Source of the DNA: Enterococcus aquimarinus
Lineage (GTDB): Bacteria; Bacillota; Bacilli; Lactobacillales; Enterococcaceae
Length of the DNA: 32,645 nt
Assembly (NCBI RefSeq): GCF_001885765.1
Contig: NZ_JXKD01000021.1
Span: 1 to 32,645, forward strand
Direction: 5' to 3'
Shown here one piece after another: positions 13,273-22,470 of the stretch. The translations under genes and the position numbers were made by a program. Below the pieces are notes generated by a model. The model searched no databases, was not told the DNA's origin, and worked only from the letters and a program-made list of their open reading frames with translations. The stretch's first letter is position 1. Each line of letters begins with the position of its first letter.

Positions 13273-15154
13273 TGATTTATTACAAAAAAACTTAATGATC
13301 ATGGATTTACAAGCAACTGATAAACAAAGTGCGATCGAAGAAATGGTACAACGGTTATATGAAGAGAAGATTATTTCAAATATCGAAGAATTTAAGGCAG
13401 GAATTTTGGCCCGTGAAGCACAAACGTCAACTGGCTTAGGCGATGGTGTCGCGATGCCTCATGCTAAAAATGCTGCTGTTCTTCAACCAGCCGTATTATT
13501 TGCGAAAAGCCCACAAGGTCTTGATTACGAAGCATTAGATGGACAACCGACTTCCCTCTTCTTTATGATCGCAGCCCCTGAAGGCGCAAACGATACACAC
13601 TTACAAGCCTTAGCGGCACTTTCAGGTCGTTTAATCGATGCTGATTTTTTAACAAAATTAAATCAAGCACAAACGCCTGATGATGTTCAAATGTTATTTG
13701 CTGAAGAAAAAGAAACAACTGAAGAACCTGCGCTACAAGAAAATCTTGCTGGTGATCGTCCATTCATTATCGCAGTTACCGCCTGTCCAACTGGAATTGC
13801 TCATACTTTCATGGCAGCTGACGCCTTAAAGAAAAAGGCAGCTGAAATGGGTGTGGAAATCAAAGTGGAAACAAATGGTTCAGAAGGGATCAAAAATAAA
13901 CTGACCCCAGAAGATATTAAGCGCGCGCAAGCAGTCATTGTCGCAGCTGACAAAAAAATTGAAATGAATCGCTTTGATGGTAAACCATTACTTAATCGTC
14001 CTGTTAGTGATGGCATCCGCAAAACAGAAGCGTTAATCACGGAAGCTGTCAGTGGGAACGCGCCTATCTTCCATGGAGATAACCAAGACTCTTCAGAAGA
14101 AAGTACCTCTAGTACTTCCTTAGGACAAGAAATCTATAAAAACTTAATGAATGGTGTTTCCCACATGCTTCCTTTTGTCATAGCTGGTGGTATTTTAATT
14201 GCTATTTCATTCATGGTCGATCAATTTATTGGTGTTCCGGTTGATTCACTAGGGAAATTAGGCTCTTTCAACCCACAAGCTGCTTGGTTTAATCAAATTG
14301 GCGGCGCTGCTTTTGGCTTTATGTTACCGGTATTAGCTGGATTTATCGCGATGAGTATTAGTGATCGTCCAGGACTGGTCGCAGGTTTTGCTGCAGGTGC
14401 GCTTGCAAGTTCCGGTGGTGCTGGCTTTCTTGGTGCTTTAGTCGGTGGTTTCTTAGCAGGTTACGTGATCGTATTCTTACGTAAGATTTTTGCGAACTTA
14501 CCAAAATCATTAGATGGAATTAAAACCATTTTATTTTATCCATTCTTTGGTCTTTTAATCACTGGTTTCTTAATGTTATTAATCAATGTTCCAATGAAAA
14601 TTATCAATGATGGTTTAAATAACTTTTTAGGTAGTATGGATGGCACGAATGCTGCCCTACTTGGAATTTTACTTGGTGTCATGATGGCCGCAGACTTGGG
14701 TGGTCCCATCAACAAAGCTGCCTATGTCTTTGGTACAGGAACATTAGCAGCAACCGTCACAACTGGTGGTAGCGTTGTAATGGCTGCTGTTATGGCTGCT
14801 GGAATGGTTCCTCCGCTCGCGATTTTCGTGGCAACTCGTCTCTTTAAAAACAAGTTTACGCAACCAGAACGTGAAGCAGGCTTAACAAATATTATTATGG
14901 GATTATCTTTTGTCACAGAAGGTGCCATTCCCTTTGCTGCAGCAGATCCGTTCCGTGCGATTCCTAGTTTCATGCTAGGTTCTGCGTTAACTGGTGGACT
15001 TGTCGGCGCATTCGGAATTAAATTATTAGCGCCCCACGGTGGAATCTTCGTGATTTTACTCTTAAGTAATCCTTTATTATACCTACTCTTTATCGTAATC
15101 GGCGCCATCGTTTCTGGCGTTGTCTTAGGTCTTCTCAAAAAACCTTCACACTAA
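13262..15154 (+). CDS. fruA: PTS fructose transporter subunit IIABC
   Basis: The 630-residue single-chain fructose permease has domains in the order IIA, IIB, IIC. IIA covers about residues 1-150, with phosphorylatable His67 in GVAMPHAKN. IIB covers about 165-265, with Cys175 in TACPTGIAHTFMAAD. A Ser/Glu-rich linker follows, then the multi-spanning IIC domain from about residue 290. Phosphate passes from HPr to His67, then Cys175, then the incoming sugar, giving fructose-1-phosphate in the cytoplasm. The start has AGAGGAGG at 13247-13254 and lies within the end of fruK. No HPr-like domain is fused. Confidence 0.96.
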   Translation: MKINDLLQKNLMIMDLQATDKQSAIEEMVQRLYEEKIISNIEEFKAGILAREAQTSTGLGDGVAMPHAKNAAVLQPAVLFAKSPQGLDYEALDGQPTSLFFMIAAPEGANDTHLQALAALSGRLIDADFLTKLNQAQTPDDVQMLFAEEKETTEEPALQENLAGDRPFIIAVTACPTGIAHTFMAADALKKKAAEMGVEIKVETNGSEGIKNKLTPEDIKRAQAVIVAADKKIEMNRFDGKPLLNRPVSDGIRKTEALITEAVSGNAPIFHGDNQDSSEESTSSTSLGQEIYKNLMNGVSHMLPFVIAGGILIAISFMVDQFIGVPVDSLGKLGSFNPQAAWFNQIGGAAFGFMLPVLAGFIAMSISDRPGLVAGFAAGALASSGGAGFLGALVGGFLAGYVIVFLRKIFANLPKSLDGIKTILFYPFFGLLITGFLMLLINVPMKIINDGLNNFLGSMDGTNAALLGILLGVMMAADLGGPINKAAYVFGTGTLAATVTTGGSVVMAAVMAAGMVPPLAIFVATRLFKNKFTQPEREAGLTNIIMGLSFVTEGAIPFAAADPFRAIPSFMLGSALTGGLVGAFGIKLLAPHGGIFVILLLSNPLLYLLFIVIGAIVSGVVLGLLKKPSH

Positions 15155-15161
15155 AACGAAA

Positions 15162-15206
15162 AAAGCAGTTTCCGATCACTTGACGATCGGAAACTGCTTT
15201 ATTTTA
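15162..15206. terminator. Terminator after fruA
   Basis: A perfect 16-bp stem (15162-15177 with 15185-15200) has a 7-base loop and starts 8 bases after the fruA stop. The T-rich tract ATTTTA follows on the plus strand, and A-runs before the stem give T-runs on the minus strand, so it could work in both directions. Confidence 0.9.
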
Positions 15207-15219
15207 ACGATTCAATGAC

Positions 15220-15259
15220 AAAAAACACCCTCAGAAAGATTTTTCTCCTGAGGGTGTTT
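15220..15259 (-). terminator. Rho-independent terminator after glmM
   Basis: A 12-bp stem (15223-15234 with 15248-15259) is followed on the minus strand by six T. It lies directly after the glmM stop and back to back with the fruA terminator, insulating the two convergent operons. Confidence 0.9.
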
Positions 15260-15266
15260 ATCATAA

Positions 15267-16622
15267 TTAATCGATTCCGATTTCTTCCCGAACGACTGTC
15301 GCAATTTTTTCGACATAGTATTCGACAAGTTCGTTCGTTGGTGCTTCAGCCATGACACGTAATAATGGCTCAGTTCCAGAAGGACGGACAAGAATACGTC
15401 CATTACCAGCCATTTCAGCTTCTGCTTCATCAATGACTGCTTTAATTGCTGGAACGTCCATCACACCTTCTTTATTTGATACGCGAATATTAACTAGCTT
15501 TTGTGGGTAAATCGTTACTTCTGCTGCAAGTTCAGATAATTTTTTGCCAGTTTGTTTCATAACATTTAGCAATTGGATTCCTGAAAGCATACCGTCTCCT
15601 GTAGTGTTAAAGTCAAGGAAAATCATGTGACCTGATTGCTCACCACCAAAGTTATAGCCATTTTTACGCATTTCTTCTACGACGTAACGGTCACCGACTT
15701 GCGTCACAACATCTTGCATGCCCGCTTCTTCGAGTGCTTTATGGAAGCCTAAATTACTCATAACGGTTGTCACAATTGTATTGTTTTTCAAGCGTTTTTG
15801 TTGCGCTAAGTACTTCCCACAAATATACATGATTTTGTCACCGTCAACGATATTACCTAACTCATCGACTGCAATGACACGGTCGCCATCGCCATCAAAA
15901 GCTAAACCGACATCGGCTTGTTTTTCTAGCACAAATTCCGCTAACTTTTCTGGGTGCGTCGATCCAACACCGTCATTGATATTAATACCGTTTGGTGAAG
16001 TCCCAATGGTGTAAAATTCTGTTTCTAGATCTGCAAATAAACGATTGACAGAGGTTGCTGTCGCACCGTGCGCCGCGTCTAAACAAACTTTGATACCAGA
16101 AAGATCACCATTAATGGTTTGTTCTAGGAATTGAGAATATCTTAATAGTCCTTCAGGGAACTCTTCTAACGTTCCAAGTCCTTGTGCTGAAGGTCTTGGT
16201 AATAAATCTTCAGGAGCATCTAATAAGGCTTCAATTTCTAATTCTTGCTCATCGACCAATTTAAATCCGTCGTTTCCAAAGAATTTAATCCCGTTATCTT
16301 GCGCGGGATTATGTGAAGCAGAAATCATCACGCCAGCACTTGCTTTTTGCGTCCGCGTTAAATACGATACACCAGGTGTCGCAATCACGCCAAGTTGAAA
16401 TACTTCAATGCCGACAGATAAGAGACCGGCAATTAAGGCACTTTCTAACATCTCACCTGAAATACGAGTATCACGTCCAACTAATACTCGTGGGCGTTGC
16501 TCGCCACTTTCGTGTTGGCTCAAGACATAGCCACCGTATCTACCTAATTTAAATGCTAATTCTGGTGTCAATTCCTTATTCGCTTCTCCACGGACACCAT
16601 CTGTTCCAAAATATTTACCCAT
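15267..16622 (-). CDS. glmM: Phosphoglucosamine mutase
   Basis: The 451-residue protein converts glucosamine-6-phosphate to glucosamine-1-phosphate, an essential step towards UDP-GlcNAc. It is an alpha-D-phosphohexomutase. The active-site loop MISASHNP has phosphoserine at Ser103, the metal-binding loop is DGDGDR, the sugar-binding loop is GGEQSGH, and the phosphate-binding loop is RPSGTEP near the C-terminus. These motifs fit GlmM rather than PgcA or ManB. GAGGAG precedes the ATG. It is the third gene of cdaA-cdaR-glmM, 34 bp after cdaR; in other Firmicutes GlmM binds and inhibits CdaA, which fits this linkage. Confidence 0.97.
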   Translation of the reverse strand: MGKYFGTDGVRGEANKELTPELAFKLGRYGGYVLSQHESGEQRPRVLVGRDTRISGEMLESALIAGLLSVGIEVFQLGVIATPGVSYLTRTQKASAGVMISASHNPAQDNGIKFFGNDGFKLVDEQELEIEALLDAPEDLLPRPSAQGLGTLEEFPEGLLRYSQFLEQTINGDLSGIKVCLDAAHGATATSVNRLFADLETEFYTIGTSPNGININDGVGSTHPEKLAEFVLEKQADVGLAFDGDGDRVIAVDELGNIVDGDKIMYICGKYLAQQKRLKNNTIVTTVMSNLGFHKALEEAGMQDVVTQVGDRYVVEEMRKNGYNFGGEQSGHMIFLDFNTTGDGMLSGIQLLNVMKQTGKKLSELAAEVTIYPQKLVNIRVSNKEGVMDVPAIKAVIDEAEAEMAGNGRILVRPSGTEPLLRVMAEAPTNELVEYYVEKIATVVREEIGID

Positions 16623-16656
16623 TTTTTATAATCTCCTCATTCATTAAAGTTAATTT

Positions 16657-17799
16657 TTATTCCTCTGAAGGAATCGTTTCTTGTACTGGATTATCAACAG
16701 ATTCTTTCGCACCTGCCAAGCCCAAGGTTTTTTCGTCTGTTTTTTCACTAGTAGTAGATTCCGAGGTGTTCGTCTCGGAAGTTGTTGCACTTGTCGCATC
16801 CGAATTAGCAGTGGATTCACCTGTAGAATCTTGGGTACTTTCGGCGGTTGGAATCAACACAGGCGTGATGGTCACATTCACTTGTTGGGGATAGACAAAC
16901 ATTCCTTCTGCTACTTTTAGTGTGACGGTTTGTTGAACTTTTTCGCTAATACTTGAAATATCAATGACTGCTCTTAACTGACTATAATTAGCCAATTGCT
17001 CAGGAGAACCAATGATCACTGCCGTTGGTTGACTCGCCATCATTTCATAATGAGAAATCCCTGCAGGCATCTCACCCACTTGCTCTAAAATAAGAGGGAC
17101 TTCTTTTTGTGGTGCTTTGATTTCGAGTGTGACATTCGCTTTTTCGGAAGATAAAAAGGCACTAATGATTTCGCCTTCTTCATTCACTGCGTAAAGAGCG
17201 ACCTCTTTCGACATATTTTGGTCAACGTCAGATAAATTATCAAGATTCGCGATAACTTTTGTGATTTCTTTCATGCTTTCGTTCCCTGTTGTTACTTCTA
17301 CTTCTTTAGGATTCACACTAACAGTCGAAATTTGATAACCTTCTGCTAAATTGTCATCAGAGATCATCACTTCTACTGGAAATGTTTTCGTTTCTAACTT
17401 TTCAATCGTGACCGTAATACTCGTCGGTTCCAATGTTGCCGTCACACCGGTCGTTAAATTTTGGACTTTTAGCGGCACCGTATGAGTCCCTTCCGTAAGT
17501 CCCGTTAAATCAGTGACGACGCGAAAACTTCGGGTTTCTTGATTGACTTCACTATTTAACAAAATTCGATTCAAACTACTTAAGCGGACTGTCGCTTCCG
17601 GCTCGTACCCTTGAATAAAGTATTTTTCACTATCATAAATGGGTTGAATCGCTACTCCTTGAATGGTTTCTTCTAAGGTATTGGGTGACATAATCGCCGT
17701 GGTAATATTTGAACTATTCGGACTGAAAAATAGAATTAACGTAAAGACAAGTGACAATAGTGCATACATCAAATTACTGATACGCTCTTTGGTAAACAT
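16657..17799 (-). CDS. cdaR: CdaR (YbbR-domain) regulator of the c-di-AMP cyclase
   Basis: The 380-residue protein has one N-terminal membrane segment (about residues 9-27) and then an extracellular part with several YbbR repeats, recognisable from recurring units such as TFPVEVMISDDNLAEGYQ. In Bacilli CdaR binds CdaA and modulates c-di-AMP synthesis. The last 63 residues (318-380) are a low-complexity acidic tail in which about half of the first 40 are Ser or Thr. It carries no LPxTG sorting signal. The gene overlaps the cdaA stop by one base (TAATG), so the two are probably translationally coupled. Confidence 0.93.
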   Translation of the reverse strand: MFTKERISNLMYALLSLVFTLILFFSPNSSNITTAIMSPNTLEETIQGVAIQPIYDSEKYFIQGYEPEATVRLSSLNRILLNSEVNQETRSFRVVTDLTGLTEGTHTVPLKVQNLTTGVTATLEPTSITVTIEKLETKTFPVEVMISDDNLAEGYQISTVSVNPKEVEVTTGNESMKEITKVIANLDNLSDVDQNMSKEVALYAVNEEGEIISAFLSSEKANVTLEIKAPQKEVPLILEQVGEMPAGISHYEMMASQPTAVIIGSPEQLANYSQLRAVIDISSISEKVQQTVTLKVAEGMFVYPQQVNVTITPVLIPTAESTQDSTGESTANSDATSATTSETNTSESTTSEKTDEKTLGLAGAKESVDNPVQETIPSEE

Positions 17800-18686
17800 T
17801 ATTTATCACCTCTCGTAAGTCGGTTAAATTCTCGCCAAATATTGGCTAAATAATTTTTCTTTTCGACTTTAGTTTCAGTAGATAGAATGGTTTCATTTAA
17901 TAATTCAATGTATTCCTCTCGACTTAAGTTCGCGTATAAATGATTATCATAGGCAATGCTAATATCGCCAGTTTCTTCTGACACAATTAATGTTAGAGCA
18001 TCACTTACCTCAGAAACCCCAACAGCAGCACGATGTCGTGTACCAAAATGTTTCGGAATGAGTAAGCTTTCTGAGAGCGGTAAATAGGCGCACGCTACAG
18101 CAATCTTTCCATTTTTGACAATTACGGCTCCATCATGTAAAGGCGTATTCGGGATAAAAATATTAATCAGCAATTCCTCTGAAATATCCGCATCAAGTGA
18201 GATCCCTGTTTCAATATACTCATCAAGTGCCGTATTTTTTTCAATCGTAATTAAGGCACCGATTTTTCGTTTAGACATATACTGTAACGCCCGGTCCATC
18301 GCTTGGACTGTTTGTTCATTGATATCCGTCTTTCCTTTCGGGGCACTCAACAAACTCGTTCGACCTAAATGTTCCAGTCCACGACGAATTTCTGGCTGAA
18401 AAATGACAATTCCAGCGATTACTCCGTATATAATGACTTGATCCATTAGCCATGAGAGTGTATGAAGTCCGACTATTTCAGAAAAAAAACGGATTGCAAT
18501 AAAGACTGCTACACCTTTTAACAGTTGAATTGCTTTGGTTCTTCGTAACAGTTGGATTAATTTATAAATAATAAACCAGACTACGAGGATATCTAAAATG
18601 TTAACAAAGAGTGAACCGGTCAGTACATCTTGAGAAAAAAGTTTTTCCCAGTAGTCTGCATTAAAAATATTCCCTATGTTACTCAC
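17799..18686 (-). CDS. cdaA: Diadenylate cyclase CdaA (c-di-AMP synthase)
   Basis: The protein has 295 residues if started at GTG 18686, which has AAGGAGG at 18696-18702. An in-frame ATG at 18767 would run through the promoter and ribosome binding site and is unlikely. Membrane helices cover roughly residues 26-47, 53-70 and 78-97. The DAC domain follows, with catalytic DGA at 185-187 (TPLHDGAVIV) and RHR at 217-219 (GTRHRAAVG). It condenses two ATP into c-di-AMP, which controls potassium and osmolyte uptake and cell wall homeostasis. It is first in an operon with cdaR and glmM. Confidence 0.96.
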   Translation of the reverse strand: MSNIGNIFNADYWEKLFSQDVLTGSLFVNILDILVVWFIIYKLIQLLRRTKAIQLLKGVAVFIAIRFFSEIVGLHTLSWLMDQVIIYGVIAGIVIFQPEIRRGLEHLGRTSLLSAPKGKTDINEQTVQAMDRALQYMSKRKIGALITIEKNTALDEYIETGISLDADISEELLINIFIPNTPLHDGAVIVKNGKIAVACAYLPLSESLLIPKHFGTRHRAAVGVSEVSDALTLIVSEETGDISIAYDNHLYANLSREEYIELLNETILSTETKVEKKNYLANIWREFNRLTRGDK

Positions 18687-18725
18687 ATCGCTACACCTCC
18701 TTTTACCGTCATTCTCAACACATTT

Positions 18726-18755
18726 ATTATACCATAGCTTTATCGTAAATTTGAA
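18726..18755 (-). promoter_or_regulatory. Promoter of cdaA-cdaR-glmM
   Basis: A perfect -10 TATAAT (18726-18731) lies 18 bp from a partial -35 TTCAAA (18750-18755) on the minus strand, about 40 bp before the GTG start of cdaA. This position also supports that start. Confidence 0.65.
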
Positions 18756-18791
18756 ATTTTTCAGCAAATAATCAGTTGTAACACTTCTTTC

Positions 18792-18820
18792 TTACTAGAT
18801 TAAGAAATATTTGTTATAGT
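18792..18820 (+). promoter_or_regulatory. Promoter of the DsbA-like gene
   Basis: TTACTA (18792-18797) and TATAGT (18815-18820) are 17 bp apart, about 42 bp before the ATG. It is divergent from the cdaA promoter, with the two -35 elements about 35 bp apart. Confidence 0.55.
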
Positions 18821-18862
18821 AAAGATAGACCCATTACCCATGGATAAAAGGAGACGATAGAG

Positions 18863-19375
18863 ATGGATACATCGAGTATTAACGCACAAAAAGTAGATCA
18901 TACGACTGGAATATTGATTGGTGAAGCAACTCCCAAACAACTGATCGAATTTCAAAATGTGCGCTGCCCTTATTGTAAAAAATGGTTTGAACAATCCTTT
19001 GACGAATTACAAGAAGCGGTGAAAGCTGGAAAAGTTCAACGTGTTATTAAACTATTTGACAAAGAAAAAGAATCGTTACAACGCGGAAATGTCATGCACC
19101 GTTTTATTACAAAAAATGATGGCGTTAAAGCCTTAAAAGAACTCGCTAAAATATACGAAACACAAAACCAATGGGGCGCACTCTCACTCGAAGAAGTTGC
19201 TACTTTTGCCAAAGAACAACTGGGATTAACAGAGCAAACCGATGCTGCTACAACGGAACATGTCATCCATGAAGCACAGGCAGCTTCGATTCAATTTGTG
19301 CCCACTCTCCTTTTGGATGACCATATTTTTGACGAGTCAATCACGACTGAGACGCTCGCTTCTTACTTGAATTAA
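18863..19375 (+). CDS. Cytoplasmic DsbA-like thioredoxin-fold protein
   Basis: The 170-residue protein has a thioredoxin-fold CPYC active site at about residues 34-37 (NVRCPYCKKWFEQSF), an inserted helical region, and a likely cis-Pro motif (FVPTLLLDD) near the C-terminus. This is the layout of DsbA/thioredoxin_4 proteins. There is no signal peptide or transmembrane segment, so it should act in the cytoplasm, unlike classical DsbA. Its substrate is unknown; a thiol reductase or oxidative stress role is an inference. AAAGGAGA precedes the ATG. It is a single-gene unit between its own promoter and a terminator, divergent from cdaA and convergent with racD. Confidence 0.85.
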   Translation: MDTSSINAQKVDHTTGILIGEATPKQLIEFQNVRCPYCKKWFEQSFDELQEAVKAGKVQRVIKLFDKEKESLQRGNVMHRFITKNDGVKALKELAKIYETQNQWGALSLEEVATFAKEQLGLTEQTDAATTEHVIHEAQAASIQFVPTLLLDDHIFDESITTETLASYLN

Positions 19376-19378
19376 CCG

Positions 19379-19425
19379 AAAATACCCATCGACACGTTTA
19401 ATCGTATCGATGGGTATTTTTATCA
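19379..19425. terminator. Bidirectional terminator between the DsbA-like gene and racD
   Basis: A perfect 14-bp stem (19379-19392 with 19407-19420) has a 14-base loop. The plus strand ends in a run of T after the stem. On the minus strand the 3' arm itself ends in TTTT, four bases after the racD stop. Confidence 0.88.
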
Positions 19426-20127
19426 TTCTTTTCGAAGCGCAAGAGCTCGTTCAATGGTTCGATCCACCAAAACCGATTGCGCATCAATAACGGGGTAATC
19501 ATGTTGCCCAAAGGACGCTTCCATTAACGAAAGCTCGGTACAACCGAGTATGATTTGTTTACATCCGGCATCGACTGCATCTTTCAAAATTTCAACATAC
19601 AGTGACTGATTTAAAAAATCATTTTCTTTAATATCGTGATAAATCAAATGATTAATTTTATCTTGTAATTTTTCTGTTGGAAGATAAACTTCTAATCCAG
19701 CTTGGCGCATTTGTGTTTCGTAAATTCCCGCTTTGACACTTCCAGTTGTGCCAAAAAAAGCCACTTTACCTACTTCTTTTTGCTTCAAGACTTCTTTCAC
19801 CGCTTCTTTTGGCATATGCAATATCGGAATTGGTGTAGCTGCTTGTAACGTATCAAAGAAATGGTGCGCGGTATTACACGTTAAGACAATGAAATCTGGT
19901 TTTAATAAGTTTTGTTTCTCAATGTCATCTAATAAGTACGGGAGCGGACTGTCATTCGTTGCATCTAAAATATAAGCCGTTCGATCTGGAACCGTCGCAT
20001 GATTAAATAAAACATAATTTAAGTAATCTTGATCTTTATGAGTCACTACTCGTTCATTTAATAAGTGAACAAAACTCTCTGTTGCCATCGTTCCCATCCC
20101 ACCAAGAATACTAAAAAAATGTTCCAT
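19423..20127 (-). CDS. racD: Aspartate racemase, partner of the D-aspartate ligase
   Basis: The 234-residue protein is a PLP-independent Asp/Glu racemase. The two catalytic cysteines are Cys84 in [10 protein letters not shown] and Cys196 in ILGCTELS. An N-terminal [11 protein letters not shown] motif is typical of aspartate rather than glutamate racemases. It should supply D-aspartate. The gene starts two bases after the D-aspartate ligase stop, with its ribosome binding site in the end of that gene, so the two are one transcript. The neighbour makes cell wall cross-bridge synthesis the likely purpose. Confidence 0.93.
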   Translation of the reverse strand: MEHFFSILGGMGTMATESFVHLLNERVVTHKDQDYLNYVLFNHATVPDRTAYILDATNDSPLPYLLDDIEKQNLLKPDFIVLTCNTAHHFFDTLQAATPIPILHMPKEAVKEVLKQKEVGKVAFFGTTGSVKAGIYETQMRQAGLEVYLPTEKLQDKINHLIYHDIKENDFLNQSLYVEILKDAVDAGCKQIILGCTELSLMEASFGQHDYPVIDAQSVLVDRTIERALALRKE

Positions 20128-20129
20128 AC

Positions 20130-21386
20130 TTAACCTTCTTTCTTTTGAAAATATTTTTTAAAGCGTTCGTGATACATGTAGAACGCTCTTTTCATTAATA
20201 GAAAACGTCTCAAGGAGCGGTCCTTCTTGTAAAATAAGGTCGTTCCCCAATTTCCGCTTTCCAGTAGTTGTTTGGCACGCGCTTTTTCAGAATTATCTTG
20301 GGTATAGGTCAAAAAGATTTTTTTAGGAACACCTAACCATAATTTGTCTTGGGATGTGCCTTTCTTCCCATAGATAGTCCCTTCAAAAGGACGATCAAAC
20401 ACTAAATCTTCTGTAATAAAACGAGCTAAGTTTAGTCCATTTAACGTTAAGAAGAAACTACTTCTCCCTTGGCGTAAATTGATTTCAAATAATTTGTATT
20501 GGCCATCGCGTGAATCATATTTCATATCAAAATTCGCAAAGCCGACGTAGCCGATTGCTTTTAAGAATGTTTCGATTTGTTGGTAGACTGCTTGATTTTC
20601 ATCCGGTAAAATCACCACATAATTCCCAACAGAGCCAGGGGTCGGATCTTCGAGTAATGGATGACCCAGTCCCATCATCCGCACTTGGTGACGTTCATCC
20701 ACATAGGCGTTTAAAACACGCATGTGACTATCATCGCCGGGAATAAAATCTTGGACAATCATTTCACTTTGATAACCCGCTTGATAAATCCGTTCAATGA
20801 TGACATCAAATTCGGCACGTTCATTCAAGATAAAGGCTTTTTTACGTCCTTCAAAATCGACAGAAAGCCACTCCACACTATTGGCTGGTTTTAAGGCAAT
20901 CGGAAATTCAAAGGGTAGTTCACCAACAAATTTACCTGCCACTAATGATTCTTTTCGAATAATAACGGTCGCCGGATAAGGCAATTGATATTCTTCACAT
21001 ACTTCATAAAAGGAAACTTTATTCACTAATCTTTCAAACAAATCATAATTATTGGCAATAAAAGTATAGTACGGTGCCAGTTTTTCTTTATTTTTAGCGA
21101 GTAATTCAGCGTACCCATCGCCACAAGGAATTAATAAATAGTGCATGTCTGGATTATTATAAGTTGATTTAGCTAAGGCTAATAACGTCTCCGTAAAGAC
21201 TGGGTCTTCATCAAATCCCATCTTTGGATGAACGGTTACGATATGACTGAACTTAGTGGGTGCTAGTAAGTGATCTGCATAAGCCACCGATTTAATTCCA
21301 TACGCTTCATGAAAAGCCTTCGCCATTCCGTAAACATTCATATCACTTCCTAATAAAATAGGAATGAATTTCATTTGTTCCATCAT
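20130..21386 (-). CDS. asl: D-aspartate ligase (ATP-grasp) for the peptidoglycan cross-bridge
   Basis: The 418-residue ATP-grasp protein has the ATP-binding lysine region [11 protein letters not shown], the adenine-side strand [17 protein letters not shown], and the metal-binding Asp/Glu/Asn pattern in [10 protein letters not shown] and [10 protein letters not shown]. The N-terminal [15 protein letters not shown] resembles the E. faecium D-aspartate ligase Asl. That enzyme adds D-Asp through its beta-carboxyl to the L-Lys side chain of UDP-MurNAc-pentapeptide. The adjacent aspartate racemase strongly supports this over carbamoyl-phosphate synthase-like or other ATP-grasp ligases. The start is ATG at 21386 or the next codon at 21383, after an AGAGAG site. 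The product is cytoplasmic, with a basic C-terminus. Confidence 0.9.
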   Translation of the reverse strand: MMEQMKFIPILLGSDMNVYGMAKAFHEAYGIKSVAYADHLLAPTKFSHIVTVHPKMGFDEDPVFTETLLALAKSTYNNPDMHYLLIPCGDGYAELLAKNKEKLAPYYTFIANNYDLFERLVNKVSFYEVCEEYQLPYPATVIIRKESLVAGKFVGELPFEFPIALKPANSVEWLSVDFEGRKKAFILNERAEFDVIIERIYQAGYQSEMIVQDFIPGDDSHMRVLNAYVDERHQVRMMGLGHPLLEDPTPGSVGNYVVILPDENQAVYQQIETFLKAIGYVGFANFDMKYDSRDGQYKLFEINLRQGRSSFFLTLNGLNLARFITEDLVFDRPFEGTIYGKKGTSQDKLWLGVPKKIFLTYTQDNSEKARAKQLLESGNWGTTLFYKKDRSLRRFLLMKRAFYMYHERFKKYFQKKEG

Positions 21387-21424
21387 ACAACACTCTCTTT
21401 TTTCAAGATTTTTTCAATAGGTTT

Positions 21425-21452
21425 ATCATATCATAAACAAAATGGTAAACAA
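21425..21452 (-). promoter_or_regulatory. Candidate promoter of asl-racD
   Basis: On the minus strand TTGTTT (21447-21452) and an extended -10 TGATATGAT (hexamer 21425-21430) are 16 bp apart. No strong terminator follows whiA upstream, so read-through from rapZ-yvcK-whiA is also possible. Confidence 0.5.
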
Positions 21453-21507
21453 AGTCACAATAGTCAATGATTATTGAAAAATATAACTTTGCATTTATGA
21501 ATGATTA

Positions 21508-22443
21508 CTAATGAATATTCTCTCGTAAATTTTCGGCAAATTCGTTAATTTTGCGAATTCGATGATTGATACCCGATTTTGAAATTGGACCCGTTGATAG
21601 CATTTCACCTAGTTCTTTCAAGCTTACTTCAGGATTTTCTAAACGAAGTTCCGCAATTTCTTGTAACTTCTCCGGTAAAGCCTGAAGCCCGACGCGTTCA
21701 TCGATAAAACGAATATTTTCAATTTGTTTAGACGCTGCGTCAATTGTTTTATTCATATTGGCTGTCTCACAATTGACAATGCGATTCACCGAATTACGCA
21801 TGTCGCGCACAATACGCACATCTTCAAATTTTAACATCGAATTCGTTGCACCAATTAATGTTAAAAAATCAGCAATATGTTCGGCACCTTTTAAATAAGA
21901 AATATACCCATTGCGTCTTTCAAGTGTTCGACCATTTAACCCATAATAATTTAGCATATCACAAATATCTTGGTTATGTTCCTCATAGGTCGAATAAATT
22001 TCGAGGTGATAACGACTTGTCTCTGGATTATTAACAGAACCAGATGCCATGAAGGCCCCTCTTAAATATGATCTCATTTTTTGAGAATTGCCCATAATTT
22101 CATCCGACACATGACTATGAAACATCATACCCTCTAGAATCGCCAAATCATCTAAAACGCTTCTTGTTTCATGTTTCAAACGAACAATATAAACATTATT
22201 CTTTTTTAATTTCATTTTTCGACGCACTAATAACTCACTACGAACATGGTAGTGATCTTTCAGTAACGAATAAATCCGACGCGCAATGGCCGCGTTTTCC
22301 GTCTGCACATTTAGCACAATCTGCTGGTTGACGATACTAATGGAGCCATTCATTCGAATAAGGGCAGCTAATTCTGCTTTCGCATGTTCTCGATGCACTT
22401 CGAGTGTCGTCAATTCTTTTTTCACTTCTGCTGCAAAAGACAT
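21508..22443 (-). CDS. whiA: DNA-binding protein WhiA
   Basis: The 311-residue protein has the N-terminal LAGLIDADG-like fold of WhiA (starting [10 protein letters not shown], with [15 protein letters not shown] in the middle) and a C-terminal helix-turn-helix region ([10 protein letters not shown], then [17 protein letters not shown]). In actinobacteria WhiA controls sporulation. In Firmicutes it affects division and chromosome segregation, with few known target genes. It lies 27 bp after yvcK in the conserved rapZ-yvcK-whiA cluster. AAGGAAGTG precedes the ATG. Confidence 0.96.
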   Translation of the reverse strand: MSFAAEVKKELTTLEVHREHAKAELAALIRMNGSISIVNQQIVLNVQTENAAIARRIYSLLKDHYHVRSELLVRRKMKLKKNNVYIVRLKHETRSVLDDLAILEGMMFHSHVSDEIMGNSQKMRSYLRGAFMASGSVNNPETSRYHLEIYSTYEEHNQDICDMLNYYGLNGRTLERRNGYISYLKGAEHIADFLTLIGATNSMLKFEDVRIVRDMRNSVNRIVNCETANMNKTIDAASKQIENIRFIDERVGLQALPEKLQEIAELRLENPEVSLKELGEMLSTGPISKSGINHRIRKINEFAENLRENIH

Positions 22444-22470
22444 TTTTTCACTTCCTTACTCTTTGTTTTT

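Noticed and set aside
14722-15138. 138-residue antisense frame within fruA
   Set aside because: It mirrors the membrane domain codons of fruA, has no ribosome binding site, and its composition is a by-product of the sense codons.
18687-18767. Upstream ATG extension of CdaA
   Set aside because: The extra codons cover the strong AAGGAGG site and the -10 element, so translation most likely starts at GTG 18686.
21387-21507. Terminator after whiA
   Set aside because: Only 5-bp imperfect arms are visible and no T-run follows, so no terminator is called.
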